Source: Oscillospiraceae bacterium
Lineage (GTDB): Bacteria; Bacillota; Clostridia; Oscillospirales; Acutalibacteraceae
NCBI GenBank assembly: GCA_022483045.1
Contig: JAKVOA010000002.1
Location: forward strand, 1 to 64,000
Direction of reading: 5' to 3'
DNA: 64,000 nucleotides
Shown: piece after piece, positions 9,354 through 18,690 of the stretch
Layout of the letters: every line of letters starts with the position of its first letter
How positions within the stretch are numbered: position 1 is the stretch's first letter
Notes under the pieces: model-generated
What the model saw: only the letters and a program-made list of their open reading frames with translations
Database searches by the model: none
What the model was told of the DNA's origin: nothing
Program-made: the position numbers and the translations under genes

Positions 9354-9366
9354 GCATTCGCCTCCC

Positions 9367-12300
9367 TCAACACATCTTTCTTAAAATATCCATAAGGATC
9401 TGCCGCTTCTCCTGTTCCGGAATTGAATACCCCATAGAATCAATTTCAGACATAATGGAGTTATAAAGCAACTTTCCCTTTTTACTCGGCTCAACCCTAT
9501 CAAAGCGTTTTATCTCTGATGATCCATCATCCGACCGAAAATGAATCTCATATGCGCTGGTGGTACTTCTAGAATCGCTAGTAGTTTCCCCACTGTGAAA
9601 TGCCTCAGCCGTCTTCCGATACATATTCAGATTCTCGACAAACCTGTTTTCTGTATCATCATCCCAATCTTCTACACGAAGATCTGTGGCGACTTTTACC
9701 AATCGTGAAATGAATGTGCTTTCATCATTCGTTACATTCTTAAAAAGTCCCAGACATTTATCAGTACCATCTTCAAACAGCTGTTCAAAAGCATGCTCAT
9801 CAAGTGTTTCACACCAATCTTTGATTACCGATGCCAGTGACATTCTTTCCAGATTTGCTCTGTTTGATGCGATGGAAAAAATATTCTTCGTTTCTCCAAT
9901 CAACCGTTCTTTTAAGTTCGAAACAGCCAAGTCGTAGAACTCTTTCGCCTTCTGAATATTCTCTGTAAGCCCTTCATTAAATTCCTTATACCCAAACGCT
10001 TCAGGAAGTTTCTCAAAAAGCAGTTCCTGGCCGCTGAGATTTTGCTTCAAAAGCTTTATCATTTTTTGATATCTAGCGTCAACCCGTTTTCCCTCGAACC
10101 CTCTTGTCTCTTTCGAGAACTTCGGCAGCGCCAAATACCATCTCTTCATTGCCAAGGCAACATACTCATACGCGCTAAGATTTTGCTCCGCTTCTATAAC
10201 ATATCGGCTGAACATCTTAGCAATTGCATTTACAAATCGCTGCTTTTCCGGATTCCAATCAAGAAACTCAAGCTTATATTCTGATGGAGCAGAATTGATT
10301 GCCTGAAGGGTATCTGCCGTTATTGGCACCTGTCCGAACTCATTCTGAAGAATGATGTCTTCATGAAATTTATTGAAGACAGCAGCGATATAGATTGGTA
10401 TCACTCCATTACGAAGCCCGATATGATATTTGGGAGATACCAATTTCTCATACAACTGTGTGAATGAAACCTGACCACTCTTTTTTGCATTCATAACAAA
10501 AGTAACGATAACATCAAGTACATTCTTCATCTTATCGTCTGAAGGTGACAGGTTTACCCTAGTTCCCAATTCGTCATCAATCAGCACTTCCTTTCGAAGC
10601 AAAGTGCTACGCATGATTGAAACTTCCTGTCCTGTTCCTGTAAGTCCAAGATTCGGTTCAAGTTTATTTCGAAGCAACCCAGCAATAATTTTGCTCCGGC
10701 TGGTGTTCGCCACAGAAGTGATCTCATTCTTGTTAATTGCTTCATTATTAATAATGGGTGTATCTGAAAAAACTTTATCGCAAATCTCAGAGGCCAAGCC
10801 AGTAAGTGCCGTCTTTCTCAGAATATTCCGCTCTTTCCCGCCATATATATAGAGAGACTTATATCTTTCCGGGTGAGTGTACCCGCTGATAAAGCTGTTG
10901 ATTACTTCTCGCAGATCCTCGTAGACAACCTCATACTCTTCAAATAAAACAGAATTTTCTTTCGAATCATCTCGAAGGATTTTGACCGCTTCAAATTCTT
11001 TCAGAGTCTGCCGGATTTTTGCGACACGTTTGGGAATGATAAAAATACATCTTTCTACACCCTTGCTGGATGTAAGTATTTTTTCTCTAACCGACTTCAA
11101 TGATTCATCGTTTTCCGGAACAATAGCATAAACTACACCATCTGCTCGTAATGTTTCAGATTTCTTTTCCCAGTCAATATCTCCTTCAAGTTCCTGCTCT
11201 TCCACGAATTCGAACTCAAAGTAGCGAATCATTTCCTTTTCATCATTGTATTTGGAAGGATACAGGTAATTATCAACGTTTGAAGCATTCAAAGCTTCTT
11301 TCATGGAAAAGCTTGATTCCAGAGAAGCAACCGTGTCAGCAATCTTCTGTTCAACATCAACTCCGGATGATTGTTTCAGTTTCAAATAGCCGTTGCTCTG
11401 CTTGAGATATATGACATATTCATCCTTGATAAGATGTTCGATGGCAGCATCGATTTCATCTGTAGGATATTCCATACCAAAGATGCCTACCAACTCTTCC
11501 TTAATTGGCTTTAGCTTGTCGAATTGCTCAAGCATGTAGATCAATGAGATCGTTTTCACAATCTTACTTTCAAGTTCATTGTCTTTGATCTGCTCCAGAA
11601 TCATCATCGTAAGAATATAATTCTTATGCATCTCGCCAGTGATTGGCTCCTTCTGGAACACCGGGTTAAAGTAATCAAATATCAGATCTGGTGTGAGCAG
11701 TTTAAATCCGGGCCTTCCTGGTCGTTTAAGAAATGACGAAAGGGTTGACGGGCCTTCTGCAGATAAGAACGTGAAGAGAGTACGTTCATTCTGGGCAATT
11801 CTCTCAGACAGTCTTGGGAGTATAAAAGTCGACACAGGGTGCAATGGATAACACCCATAAATTGTAGTTTCAAGTTCGTTTTCTGCTGAGTCACTAAATA
11901 AAGCATGCTCTTTGTAGCGACTTATCAGTTCGTCAAATTTACTCTTGTTCTTCGGGTTGTCACAAAAGTCCTTCCACTCATCCGGATCTTTAATAATTAC
12001 GGTAGAAATAATCTCATATGTCTGAGCAAAATTATTGTTCAAATGTATATGTTTGAAACGGTCAGAAACTCCTCGCCATCCATCAACCTTCTGCTTGGGC
12101 AGCTGATCGATATAATTCGATATTTCTTTATGGGAGATCAGCAGCAGATGCATCTGCGCATTGCCGCTTCGATTGCATTTTTCTGCAAAGTCCTGAAGCA
12201 TCTTAGTATCACTTACAGATGCTGCTGTGATATTAGCTTCCAGAAATTTACTGAACTCATCGTAAACCACATATAAGCCCAAGTATCCCCATTTTTTTAA

Positions 12301-12984
12301 GCTCTTTGCTACACTTTCGTACAAATCAACTACATCAAAACCTACGAAAGGATTAAAGAGACTTCCTGCTGTCAATGAAGGATAAATGCGCTCAAATTCC
12401 TCATAGATCTCTACATTGTAGTCTTCAAGTTCGGAAATGAAGGCTTCTATCGGAAGGCTGATTTTTTTCTTGAATTTCTCGTATACTTCCGGATAGTTCT
12501 CCTTCCATTTCTGAATTGCTTTTACCGCTGCTTTATAATTAGTTTCAGGCATGAGGGCCAAATCATTATCATTCAAAGTCCTCTGCAAAGCGAGAAGAAA
12601 TGCCTGCGGAAGGCTAGTACTGGTACCATTGATAATGACAGGAAGAATTCTATTCTTCGGGTCTGAATAATAATTATCAACCAACTGCTTCAGTTCAGGA
12701 TCGGAATCAATTTTAGGTATCAGATGCACAAACAAATTCCTGTTGCGTTGCATCAATATCGATAGAATCGTAAGGACGATATGCGACTTACCCTTTCCAT
12801 AGGCACCGACAAGAACCCTTGCACGCTCTGTGGAATCAGGTTTCATGCTCAGAAGAATATCCTTAAGTAGTTGCAGGGACGATTTTGTGGGTATAAAATT
12901 CTTCAGTTTATCGTCGTGATTCAAGTCATAACCAATATTCACAGAATATTGGAATCCTGACTTGACTCGTATCATCTTGCTCAT
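9367..12984 (-). CDS. sspC: large ATPase of the phosphorothioation system (SspC-like)
   Basis: A 1205-aa P-loop protein. Walker A VGAYGKGKSH (about 62-71) and a Walker-B-like LYVVYDEFSKFLE (about 235-247) are clear, followed by a sensor-like HLLLISHKEI. The rest is a long helical body without membrane segments. Its ATG overlaps the DUF4007 stop by 4 bp, so the two are translationally coupled, as expected for SspB-SspC. In known Ssp systems SspC is the ATPase that acts with the SspB nickase and the SspD sulfur-activating enzyme on DNA. Identification rests on size, the ATPase motifs and gene order. Confidence 0.8.
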   Translation of the reverse strand: MSKMIRVKSGFQYSVNIGYDLNHDDKLKNFIPTKSSLQLLKDILLSMKPDSTERARVLVGAYGKGKSHIVLTILSILMQRNRNLFVHLIPKIDSDPELKQLVDNYYSDPKNRILPVIINGTSTSLPQAFLLALQRTLNDNDLALMPETNYKAAVKAIQKWKENYPEVYEKFKKKISLPIEAFISELEDYNVEIYEEFERIYPSLTAGSLFNPFVGFDVVDLYESVAKSLKKWGYLGLYVVYDEFSKFLEANITAASVSDTKMLQDFAEKCNRSGNAQMHLLLISHKEISNYIDQLPKQKVDGWRGVSDRFKHIHLNNNFAQTYEIISTVIIKDPDEWKDFCDNPKNKSKFDELISRYKEHALFSDSAENELETTIYGCYPLHPVSTFILPRLSERIAQNERTLFTFLSAEGPSTLSSFLKRPGRPGFKLLTPDLIFDYFNPVFQKEPITGEMHKNYILTMMILEQIKDNELESKIVKTISLIYMLEQFDKLKPIKEELVGIFGMEYPTDEIDAAIEHLIKDEYVIYLKQSNGYLKLKQSSGVDVEQKIADTVASLESSFSMKEALNASNVDNYLYPSKYNDEKEMIRYFEFEFVEEQELEGDIDWEKKSETLRADGVVYAIVPENDESLKSVREKILTSSKGVERCIFIIPKRVAKIRQTLKEFEAVKILRDDSKENSVLFEEYEVVYEDLREVINSFISGYTHPERYKSLYIYGGKERNILRKTALTGLASEICDKVFSDTPIINNEAINKNEITSVANTSRSKIIAGLLRNKLEPNLGLTGTGQEVSIMRSTLLRKEVLIDDELGTRVNLSPSDDKMKNVLDVIVTFVMNAKKSGQVSFTQLYEKLVSPKYHIGLRNGVIPIYIAAVFNKFHEDIILQNEFGQVPITADTLQAINSAPSEYKLEFLDWNPEKQRFVNAIAKMFSRYVIEAEQNLSAYEYVALAMKRWYLALPKFSKETRGFEGKRVDARYQKMIKLLKQNLSGQELLFEKLPEAFGYKEFNEGLTENIQKAKEFYDLAVSNLKERLIGETKNIFSIASNRANLERMSLASVIKDWCETLDEHAFEQLFEDGTDKCLGLFKNVTNDESTFISRLVKVATDLRVEDWDDDTENRFVENLNMYRKTAEAFHSGETTSDSRSTTSAYEIHFRSDDGSSEIKRFDRVEPSKKGKLLYNSIMSEIDSMGYSIPEQEKRQILMDILRKMC

Positions 12985-13883
12985 GAATTTACCCTCTCAA
13001 TATCGGCATAGTAATTTTCCACGCATTCTTCAAATGTTCGCTCAGAATTGATTCGTATTACATCCAACCCCGCAGTACGGATAATTTTGATTTCACCAAG
13101 TTTTTCAACTTCATGGAGGACTTCAAGCATACAAATTGAGTCCAAGTTAAATACCTTACCGATATTGCATTCTGCCGTCAGTAGCTCATTAAGCCCTATT
13201 TCTTTCCTACCCTTTGCACGATCAGATATCACAGCCATAATCACCCAAGGATTAAAACTTCTGGCTGCTGGTATAGTTTTTCTGTAGATAAAGTTGCCAC
13301 GCTCTTTGCTTATGATATCTATGAGCCCAAGCTCACCAAATGGGCAGGTAATGTTATTCTCTGGTGAATCTTTAGCCGGATTGGATTTGTATTTCGGGAC
13401 ATAGGTGTTTATAAGGCATGTGAAATCGTCCGTAAGCGATCGTATAGCCACACCTTTTTCCCCCTTCATCTTGAGGTCATTTTGAATTTGTTCTAGAAAA
13501 TCCTCCTTGCCGAAATCCTGTATGGTAAATCTATTGAAAAAGTAATACCACGAAGGTGCCATGTCCGCTTCTGTCACCAACTTGTATTGTAAAAGATAGA
13601 GCGTACCAAGTTCTTCCGTATAAGGATCATGTTCAAAAACCAGAGTTCCAAAGTCTGTAAGTGTCTGCACTCGTCTTCCCTTAGGTGGCTCATAAGTTAA
13701 TCCTACCGCTTGAAGCCAGTATCGCAGTGACTTGACCATATTCGCTCCGATTCCAAGAACATCCATAGGGTTTTCTCTTTTGTCTACAAAAACATCAGGC
13801 TTCTGCGAGACATAACGCATGCCTTTGCTAAGCCACCCTTTTCTTATAAAAAATGTTTCATGGGCTCGAAACTTCGTGGCCAT
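12981..13883 (-). CDS. sspB: DUF4007 family protein (SspB-like)
   Basis: A 300-aa protein with the characteristic DUF4007 opening KFRAHETFFIRKGWLSKGM and a winged-helix-like C-terminal half. DUF4007 proteins occur beside PAPS-reductase-like enzymes in DNA phosphorothioation loci. SspB has been reported as the DNA-nicking component that opens the strand for sulfur insertion. The start has GAGGAAATTAGGAC immediately upstream. It sits between the SspD-like and SspC-like genes. I am fairly sure of the DUF4007 assignment and somewhat less sure of the SspB name. Confidence 0.85.
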   Translation of the reverse strand: MATKFRAHETFFIRKGWLSKGMRYVSQKPDVFVDKRENPMDVLGIGANMVKSLRYWLQAVGLTYEPPKGRRVQTLTDFGTLVFEHDPYTEELGTLYLLQYKLVTEADMAPSWYYFFNRFTIQDFGKEDFLEQIQNDLKMKGEKGVAIRSLTDDFTCLINTYVPKYKSNPAKDSPENNITCPFGELGLIDIISKERGNFIYRKTIPAARSFNPWVIMAVISDRAKGRKEIGLNELLTAECNIGKVFNLDSICMLEVLHEVEKLGEIKIIRTAGLDVIRINSERTFEECVENYYADIERVNS

Positions 13884-13897
13884 GTCCTAATTTCCTC

Positions 13898-15616
13898 CTA
13901 ATCCTTCGTTCGCAGGTATTTGTCCATCATGCAGCCGCCGCGTAAATATTTGGCTGTCACGCACATTTTGCAATGCACACATTTGTTTGGATCAATGTGA
14001 TAACCATCTTCCGAAATGGAAATTGCTCCGGCTTTACACAAAGACTCACATTTAAGGCACTTCCTGCATGCATTGAATTTTCTGACCTGATAGCTGACCA
14101 TATGCTGTAAGCCATCATGACTTTGCACATTCATCGTGCGGACTTTCACCGCATGCTCATATCCATCCTGTTCAAATGGCTGTACCGACAAAATTGCCAC
14201 ATTAGATTTAACATCAAGAACAAGTACTTCATGCAGCAATTTCTGACCCAGCTCCGGTGCCACTCGTCCAAACGGAGTCAACATATTCAAAAACTCATCA
14301 TCCATTGGTCGAACCAGACGATATATCTTTGCATGCTCCTCAGTTGTGCAGTTTGTAAAACGGATCTTTACATCGCCTGCCGCAGCCAGGCCATTGCCGC
14401 CCTGCCTTGCTTTCCAGGATCCGGAATCGACGTATTCCTCTGCATCGTGTTTTCCAATTTTCTCGGCAAACTTAATGAGAAATTCACGCCATTTCTTTGA
14501 TTTCTCCGGCATGTATATCCTCGATAGGAACTGTGCTCTCTGGTTATTATTTGGACAGCACCAGCACCCTACCCGATCATACCCCAGACGATAGGCATCA
14601 TTAAAATCAATCTTCTCAGACAGAATGTAAAGCCATATATCCATATCCTTCCAAAAGAAAATCGGCGAAGCTACTGTCTGCTGTTGGATTTTGACAGATT
14701 CCGCATCATCTTCAATCCTGTTATACTTGCTTCTCGCAACTGATTCGGATTTTCTGATTCCGTAGAAAGTCAAAATCTGCTGGTTTCGATAGAGTCCATT
14801 TATTACCCTTGTAATTGGGCCAGTCTTAAACATTGAGCAGCACCACCGCATCATGCGGGCAGGCGGCCCTATATCCTCACATACATCTTGGAAGACCTGT
14901 TCGTTGTTCTTCGCAACTTTGAATATGGCCTGCGGATGGTTCTTACGGTATCGCTCTGCATACTTAATCGTAAGCGGGAACTCAAGTGTCGTATTGCCAA
15001 AAATATGAACTAGGCTCGGATCGCTTAACGCTTTAATCGCGAGGTCAGCAGTTACCGTTGAATCTTTGCCTCCAGAAAAAGACAATACAATATTCTCTTC
15101 CGGGAACATTTCTGCTGACTTTTTTATAAATCGATGTGCCTCGTCAATTAGGTAGTCAAGTCGCGTCCTATTAGCTTCCGTGAAGGCCTGAATGTTCTTC
15201 TCAAAGTACTCGTGAGGATTATCATCCTTGTACTTCTGAAGTTGTTTAATATAGCCATCGGCATTAGCCTCCTTAAACAATTTGCTCGGCAAAGCTATCG
15301 CCTTACCATTAATGTAGTATCTATTATTTGCTGCCCATACAGAATCTCCCGCCCACTGATAGGGTTTCTTTTTCAGCAAAATCTCAATCATAAGTCTTTC
15401 CTCCGGAAATACAGGACGGATATCCGCGGTCATATATTTCATCGGTTTACCACATTGAGGACAGATTCCCTTGTCTGCCTGAGTGACTTCCTGCATCACC
15501 GGAACATGGCAGTTTTCACACCAATAAACTTCTGTTGGTATATCTCCGACTGTCTCTTCTCCGCAGATGGGGCAGTTTTTTTCATTTGTCTCTATATTGC
15601 AATTCTTACACCACAC
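13898..15616 (-). CDS. sspD: PAPS-reductase-like ATP pyrophosphatase with zinc ribbons and ferredoxin domain (SspD/DndC-like)
   Basis: A 572-aa enzyme that likely activates the DNA phosphate with ATP and transfers sulfur. N-terminal zinc-ribbon pairs lie at C3/C6/C15/C18 and C33/C36/C52/C55. The ATP-pyrophosphatase PP-loop is SFSGGKDST (179-187). A central cysteine cluster (RWCCSMF, then GCWCCPNNN) is typical of DndC-like proteins that carry a 4Fe-4S centre. The C-terminus adds an 8-cysteine ferredoxin-type 2x4Fe-4S domain (CRKCLKCESLCKAG, CVHCKMCVTAKYL). Start GTG at 15616 has GAGGAG 8 nt upstream. First enzyme gene of the operon, 43 bp after the XRE gene. Confidence 0.9.
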   Translation of the reverse strand: MWCKNCNIETNEKNCPICGEETVGDIPTEVYWCENCHVPVMQEVTQADKGICPQCGKPMKYMTADIRPVFPEERLMIEILLKKKPYQWAGDSVWAANNRYYINGKAIALPSKLFKEANADGYIKQLQKYKDDNPHEYFEKNIQAFTEANRTRLDYLIDEAHRFIKKSAEMFPEENIVLSFSGGKDSTVTADLAIKALSDPSLVHIFGNTTLEFPLTIKYAERYRKNHPQAIFKVAKNNEQVFQDVCEDIGPPARMMRWCCSMFKTGPITRVINGLYRNQQILTFYGIRKSESVARSKYNRIEDDAESVKIQQQTVASPIFFWKDMDIWLYILSEKIDFNDAYRLGYDRVGCWCCPNNNQRAQFLSRIYMPEKSKKWREFLIKFAEKIGKHDAEEYVDSGSWKARQGGNGLAAAGDVKIRFTNCTTEEHAKIYRLVRPMDDEFLNMLTPFGRVAPELGQKLLHEVLVLDVKSNVAILSVQPFEQDGYEHAVKVRTMNVQSHDGLQHMVSYQVRKFNACRKCLKCESLCKAGAISISEDGYHIDPNKCVHCKMCVTAKYLRGGCMMDKYLRTKD

Positions 15617-15659
15617 GTCATCCGCTCCTCATGACTGCATTAACCTATCCATTGGCATT

Positions 15660-15872
15660 TTATTCATCCTCATCACGGATACAGGTGACAATATCCTCAA
15701 GCTGGCAATCAAGAGTCTTGCAGATTTTATCAAGAACCCTCGTGGATACATCTTCTTCCTTTCCCATTGCAGCTATGGCATTTGTTGAGATATGCGCCTG
15801 CTTGTGCAGGTCTGTTCTGTTCATTTTCTTGTCAATAAGAAGTTTCCATAATTTATCGTAATTCATAGCCAT
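15660..15872 (-). CDS. XRE-family helix-turn-helix regulator
   Basis: A 70-aa Cro/CI-type HTH protein (YDKLWKLLIDKKMNRTDLHK, then ISTNAIAAMGKEEDVSTRVL, then KICKTLDCQLEDIV) that covers the HTH_26-like domain and nothing else. ATG 15872 has AGAGGAAATCGC upstream. It is the first gene of the phosphorothioation operon. A perfect palindrome overlaps the -35 box upstream (15944-15960), so autoregulation of the operon is the simplest reading. Confidence 0.88.
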   Translation of the reverse strand: MAMNYDKLWKLLIDKKMNRTDLHKQAHISTNAIAAMGKEEDVSTRVLDKICKTLDCQLEDIVTCIRDEDE

Positions 15873-15919
15873 TGCGATTTCCTCTTTGATTCAGATGAAT
15901 GTAGCCTATACATATATTT

Positions 15920-15948
15920 AGTTTAGCATAATCAGCAACATCCTTCAA
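15920..15948 (-). promoter_or_regulatory. sigma-A-type promoter of the phosphorothioation operon
   Basis: On the minus strand TTGAAG (15943-15948) is followed 17 nt later by TAAACT (15920-15925). Predicted transcription would start near 15913, about 40 nt before the XRE start codon. Its -35 box lies inside the palindrome at 15944-15960. Confidence 0.6.
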
Positions 15949-15960
15949 GATATTCTTGAA
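15944..15960. promoter_or_regulatory. perfect palindrome, candidate operator of the XRE regulator
   Basis: TTCAAGA-TAT-TCTTGAA is a 7-bp perfect inverted repeat with a 3-bp centre, the size expected for an XRE dimer. It covers the -35 box of the operon promoter, a position where binding would block RNA polymerase. A weaker related palindrome (TTGAATTTTTCAA) starts at 15956. Confidence 0.55.
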
Positions 15961-16465
15961 TTTTTCAATATCTTCTATCTAATGTGTGACAAAGCGATTT
16001 CGATTCTGCCCACGCCAAGCATTTTCACTAGCGCATAGAAGAAGTTCAGATCTTATCATCAATTCACATAGCATATTACTGTGCGAGCAATACATGTGTA
16101 ACCACATGCTGCTTTTGCAAGCTCATTTGGGAAGCCCCAAGTCTCTTGATCAGCACCGGAAACGGTGCTGGCTGCGCGTTCTTACCGAACGCTTATGATG
16201 CGACTTCATCCGATGTGATACGTACAGTTTACCATTGTTTCAAGAGCATAAGCCTGCAGATTGTACACATTTAAAAGTACATGGTGATACTGCATGGTTT
16301 TGAATCAAAATACCGTGCGCCTGGAAATTTTTTCTGTCCTACCGATGCCCTGTATGGTACACTGTTCTCAAGCAGTAATTCACTTTCGAGATTGTCATTC
16401 TCTGTCTATCACTGTGCCGATTCCGGCATCTTTTCCTGATCACATTCAAATCAAGAGGAGCTTAC
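15961..16465. other. intergenic region with one strong hairpin
   Basis: No coding frame is convincing on either strand in these 500 bp. The only clear structure is a perfect 8-bp hairpin with a GAAA tetraloop, CAGCACCG-GAAA-CGGTGCTG (about 16151-16170), not followed by a T run. It may be a leftover of a structured RNA or of a mobile-element end. The region separates the minus-strand phosphorothioation operon promoter from the plus-strand gene at 16466. Confidence 0.4.
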
Positions 16466-16786
16466 ATGTCCGCGTCAAGAGATTTTATGTTGATCGACCG
16501 CAATTACTTCAACGTGCTTCAATCTTCAGTATTCTCCGTCACCGTTCAATCCAGGAACACTGGTCACTACTGGCACATCGTACCCTTCGAATACGTGCCC
16601 GGAAAAATCAGCTGCATCATCTATCATAACCATCACTATGGGATGGATTACCACGCCCGTGGGCACGGCGGATCCCTGCAGGATTGCCTGATTAAAATCA
16701 TGAGCCATGACACTTATCAGTTGCGCAAAAACGAGGAAAGGAAGCTTCGGATTCGGGAAAGAATTGAAAACAAAAGCAGACTGTAA
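16466..16786 (+). CDS. conserved hypothetical small protein of accessory regions
   Basis: A 106-aa soluble protein rich in His and Tyr (NTGHYWHIVPFEY, then YHNHHYGMDYHARGHGGSLQ). This pattern recalls uncharacterised proteins seen in clostridial mobile elements. The ATG has AGAGGAG 7 nt upstream. It ends in a basic helix (RKNEERKLRIRERIENKSRL). No catalytic motif can be named; the clustered histidines could bind metal. It stands alone between two minus-strand units. Confidence 0.6.
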   Translation: MSASRDFMLIDRNYFNVLQSSVFSVTVQSRNTGHYWHIVPFEYVPGKISCIIYHNHHYGMDYHARGHGGSLQDCLIKIMSHDTYQLRKNEERKLRIRERIENKSRL

Positions 16787-16909
16787 CTGCACCGCGCCAT
16801 AACTTTTGCAAGGTAAAAATGAAGCTCGGATGATCAGCGACTGTACCGACATCGGGGCAGAAACATCTGTATTCAAGCAATAGCTTTTTTTCTCTGCATC
16901 GGATCAGCA

Positions 16910-17485
16910 TTAAATATCTTCCGATGGATAGTGGCTGTAATATATTTTCTTCACGCCCATGCTTTTCAGCCTACTTGCGCTTTCTTCAAGGACACGATTC
17001 TGGCAGTAAGGCACCTGCTCAAATGGACAGAAATCGCCGACGAATGCCGCCTGTTCCTCATCTAAAATCAGTGACACGCTATCATCGGAATGTCCTGGTG
17101 TCGGGATGATTTCGCCACTGATTCCGATCTGGCTCAGGAAATTCCTGCTGTCTGAGCAGTTCAGGAAAATCGCTTTTCTTTCATCCACAGGCGTGAAGCG
17201 GTGCCTTCTTTCCTTCTTGAAAACTGCATCCGACTGATGCACAAAATCCTTCTGCACATCCATAATTAGAAGCGCAACTCCCATCTCCATTAGATCTGCC
17301 GCTATCCCCATATGATCCGGATGGTAATGGGTGATCAGAAGATACTGGATATTCTTAATGTTGATTCTTCTGCCCTTCAGACACGCGAAGAAGACCAGCA
17401 GCGAGCCCGTCCAGTCTGTGTTAATCAAGATTTTCCTGCCGATCAAAAAACTTCTGGTTCTTCCGTAAAGCAGTTCTTCTATCAT
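16910..17485 (-). CDS. MBL-fold metallo-hydrolase
   Basis: A 191-aa metallo-beta-lactamase-fold enzyme. The metal ligands are visible: THYHPDHMG (HxHxDH), PGHSDDS (third His) and the Asp in AAFVGDFCPF. The last ligand His is in YYSHYPSED. The substrate cannot be predicted. The protein is somewhat short at the N-terminus relative to typical family members, so the start may be lost or the protein compact. It has no operon partner, lying between a plus-strand gene and decayed sequence. Confidence 0.8.
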   Translation of the reverse strand: MIEELLYGRTRSFLIGRKILINTDWTGSLLVFFACLKGRRINIKNIQYLLITHYHPDHMGIAADLMEMGVALLIMDVQKDFVHQSDAVFKKERRHRFTPVDERKAIFLNCSDSRNFLSQIGISGEIIPTPGHSDDSVSLILDEEQAAFVGDFCPFEQVPYCQNRVLEESASRLKSMGVKKIYYSHYPSEDI

Positions 17486-17617
17486 AATGATTTTATGCTC
17501 GCAGTCTCAAAAAGAGTGTCCTATAGCTTCTTTATTCGTTGCCTTCGCCATCAGCATAACATGATCATCTTCTGGTGAACAGTACTCAGAAATATGCGAT
17601 TGAACGCCTGCCGTTTT

Positions 17618-17870
17618 CTACGCCACCGAAATCTTCCAATTCACGAACCAGAAGCCATTTTCCTCATAATACAGCTCAACCTGCTGTCCCAAAATCCGCA
17701 GACATAGCAGATTCCAGCGCCGCCTGCACGAAGGCTGGCGCACTGATCCACACGGATTTATGCGGTCGATATCGTAATCCTCTGCCGTCCTCCCAGATAA
17801 GCTTTAGCGGCTTCATCTTGCCGTCAGAGGAGAAGTCGGCGATCACCTCCTCGACAGCTATATCTCCTGC
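17618..17870 (-). pseudogene. degenerate small accessory protein with frameshifts
   Basis: Minus-strand translations in alternating frames give VEEVIADFSSDGKMKPLKLI, WEDGR, then YDIDRI, then KAGGAGICYVCRI-like residues and QVELYYEENGFWFV. Joined, these resemble a small conserved clostridial protein of the pattern 'LIWEDGR.Y.IDRV...KAGGAGIRY.C...YYEE..WFVE' that I know from mobile elements. At least two frameshifts separate the pieces, so the gene is dead. It abuts the truncated IS5 transposase, which probably inserted nearby. Confidence 0.45.
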
Positions 17871-17907
17871 GCGTGAGAACTCAGCATCACGCCGGGGCGG
17901 TCTGGAC

Positions 17908-18535
17908 CTAGCATATCAACTCTGCTGCCTGATCAACATCGTGAACATTGGCTGCGGTTGCCGTAATGGTATGGATATATCCTGTTCCCGCGTCCACGCC
18001 GGCATGCATTTTCATGCCGAAATGCCACTGATTTCCCTTTTTGGTCTGATGCATTTCCGGGTCACGTTCGCGGGAAGCATTCTTGGTTGAGAAAGGCGCC
18101 GCAATGATGGTGGCATCCACAATGGTACCGCCATGTATGATTCTACCGCACTTTTCAAGCCCATTTTTGATTGCATCAAAGTACAGTTTACCGATTCCGT
18201 TTTTCTCAACTAGATGGCAAAAATGCAGCAGAGTTGTTGCATCTGGATCCTGTTCTTCCAGAAAGTTGATGTCCATGAACTTGCGCATGGCATAGCTGTC
18301 ATAGATGGCATCCTCCACCCCTTCGTCGGACAGATTAAACCAGCAAATACATCCGCAAGATGGTTTCAAGATCTACCGGTGGACGGCCTCGTTTACCTTT
18401 CGGATAATAGGGCTCAACAAGGGCTACCCATTCATCCCAAGGGATGATTTCGTCCATAATTTCAAGAAATTCTTCCTGCTTTGTTTTCTTCTTTCGGTTG
18501 GAATATTCAAAATTGCTCAATGTCTGCTGCTTCAT
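17908..18535 (-). pseudogene. IS5-family transposase, frameshifted and 3'-truncated
   Basis: Two overlapping frames together form an IS5-type DDE transposase. The first (18335-18535) gives MKQQTLSNFEYSNRKKKTKQ and EWVALVEPYYPKGKRGRPPV. The second (17908-18369) gives WFNLSDEGVEDAIYDSYAMR, GGTIVDATIIAAP and KKGNQWHFGMKMHAGVDAG. They are joined by a frameshift near 18340-18365. The sequence ends abruptly at AAELIC, about 100 residues before the usual C-terminus, so the last catalytic Glu region is missing. A dead insertion-sequence remnant. Confidence 0.85.
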
Positions 18536-18690
18536 TTGTTGATCCCGGCTTTTGTTTAAGATACATTTATTTTACCATATTATCAGGGTGTAGTCAGCAG
18601 ACACCAATTAAATCAGTGTGTCCTTAATATTTTATCAATCATTTTCTGCATTTACATTGAACCTCACTCACATTACAACTCTGGTCTCCG

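Noticed and set aside
2148..15872. Canonical DndABCDE or BREX system
   Set aside because: DndE is not recognisable, and DUF4007 with the 1205-aa ATPase points to Ssp. No PglZ, BrxC or BrxL motifs were seen for BREX.
16526..16910. Minus-strand frames overlapping the gene at 16466
   Set aside because: They lack ribosome binding sites and family motifs; the plus-strand frame has a good start and a patterned protein.
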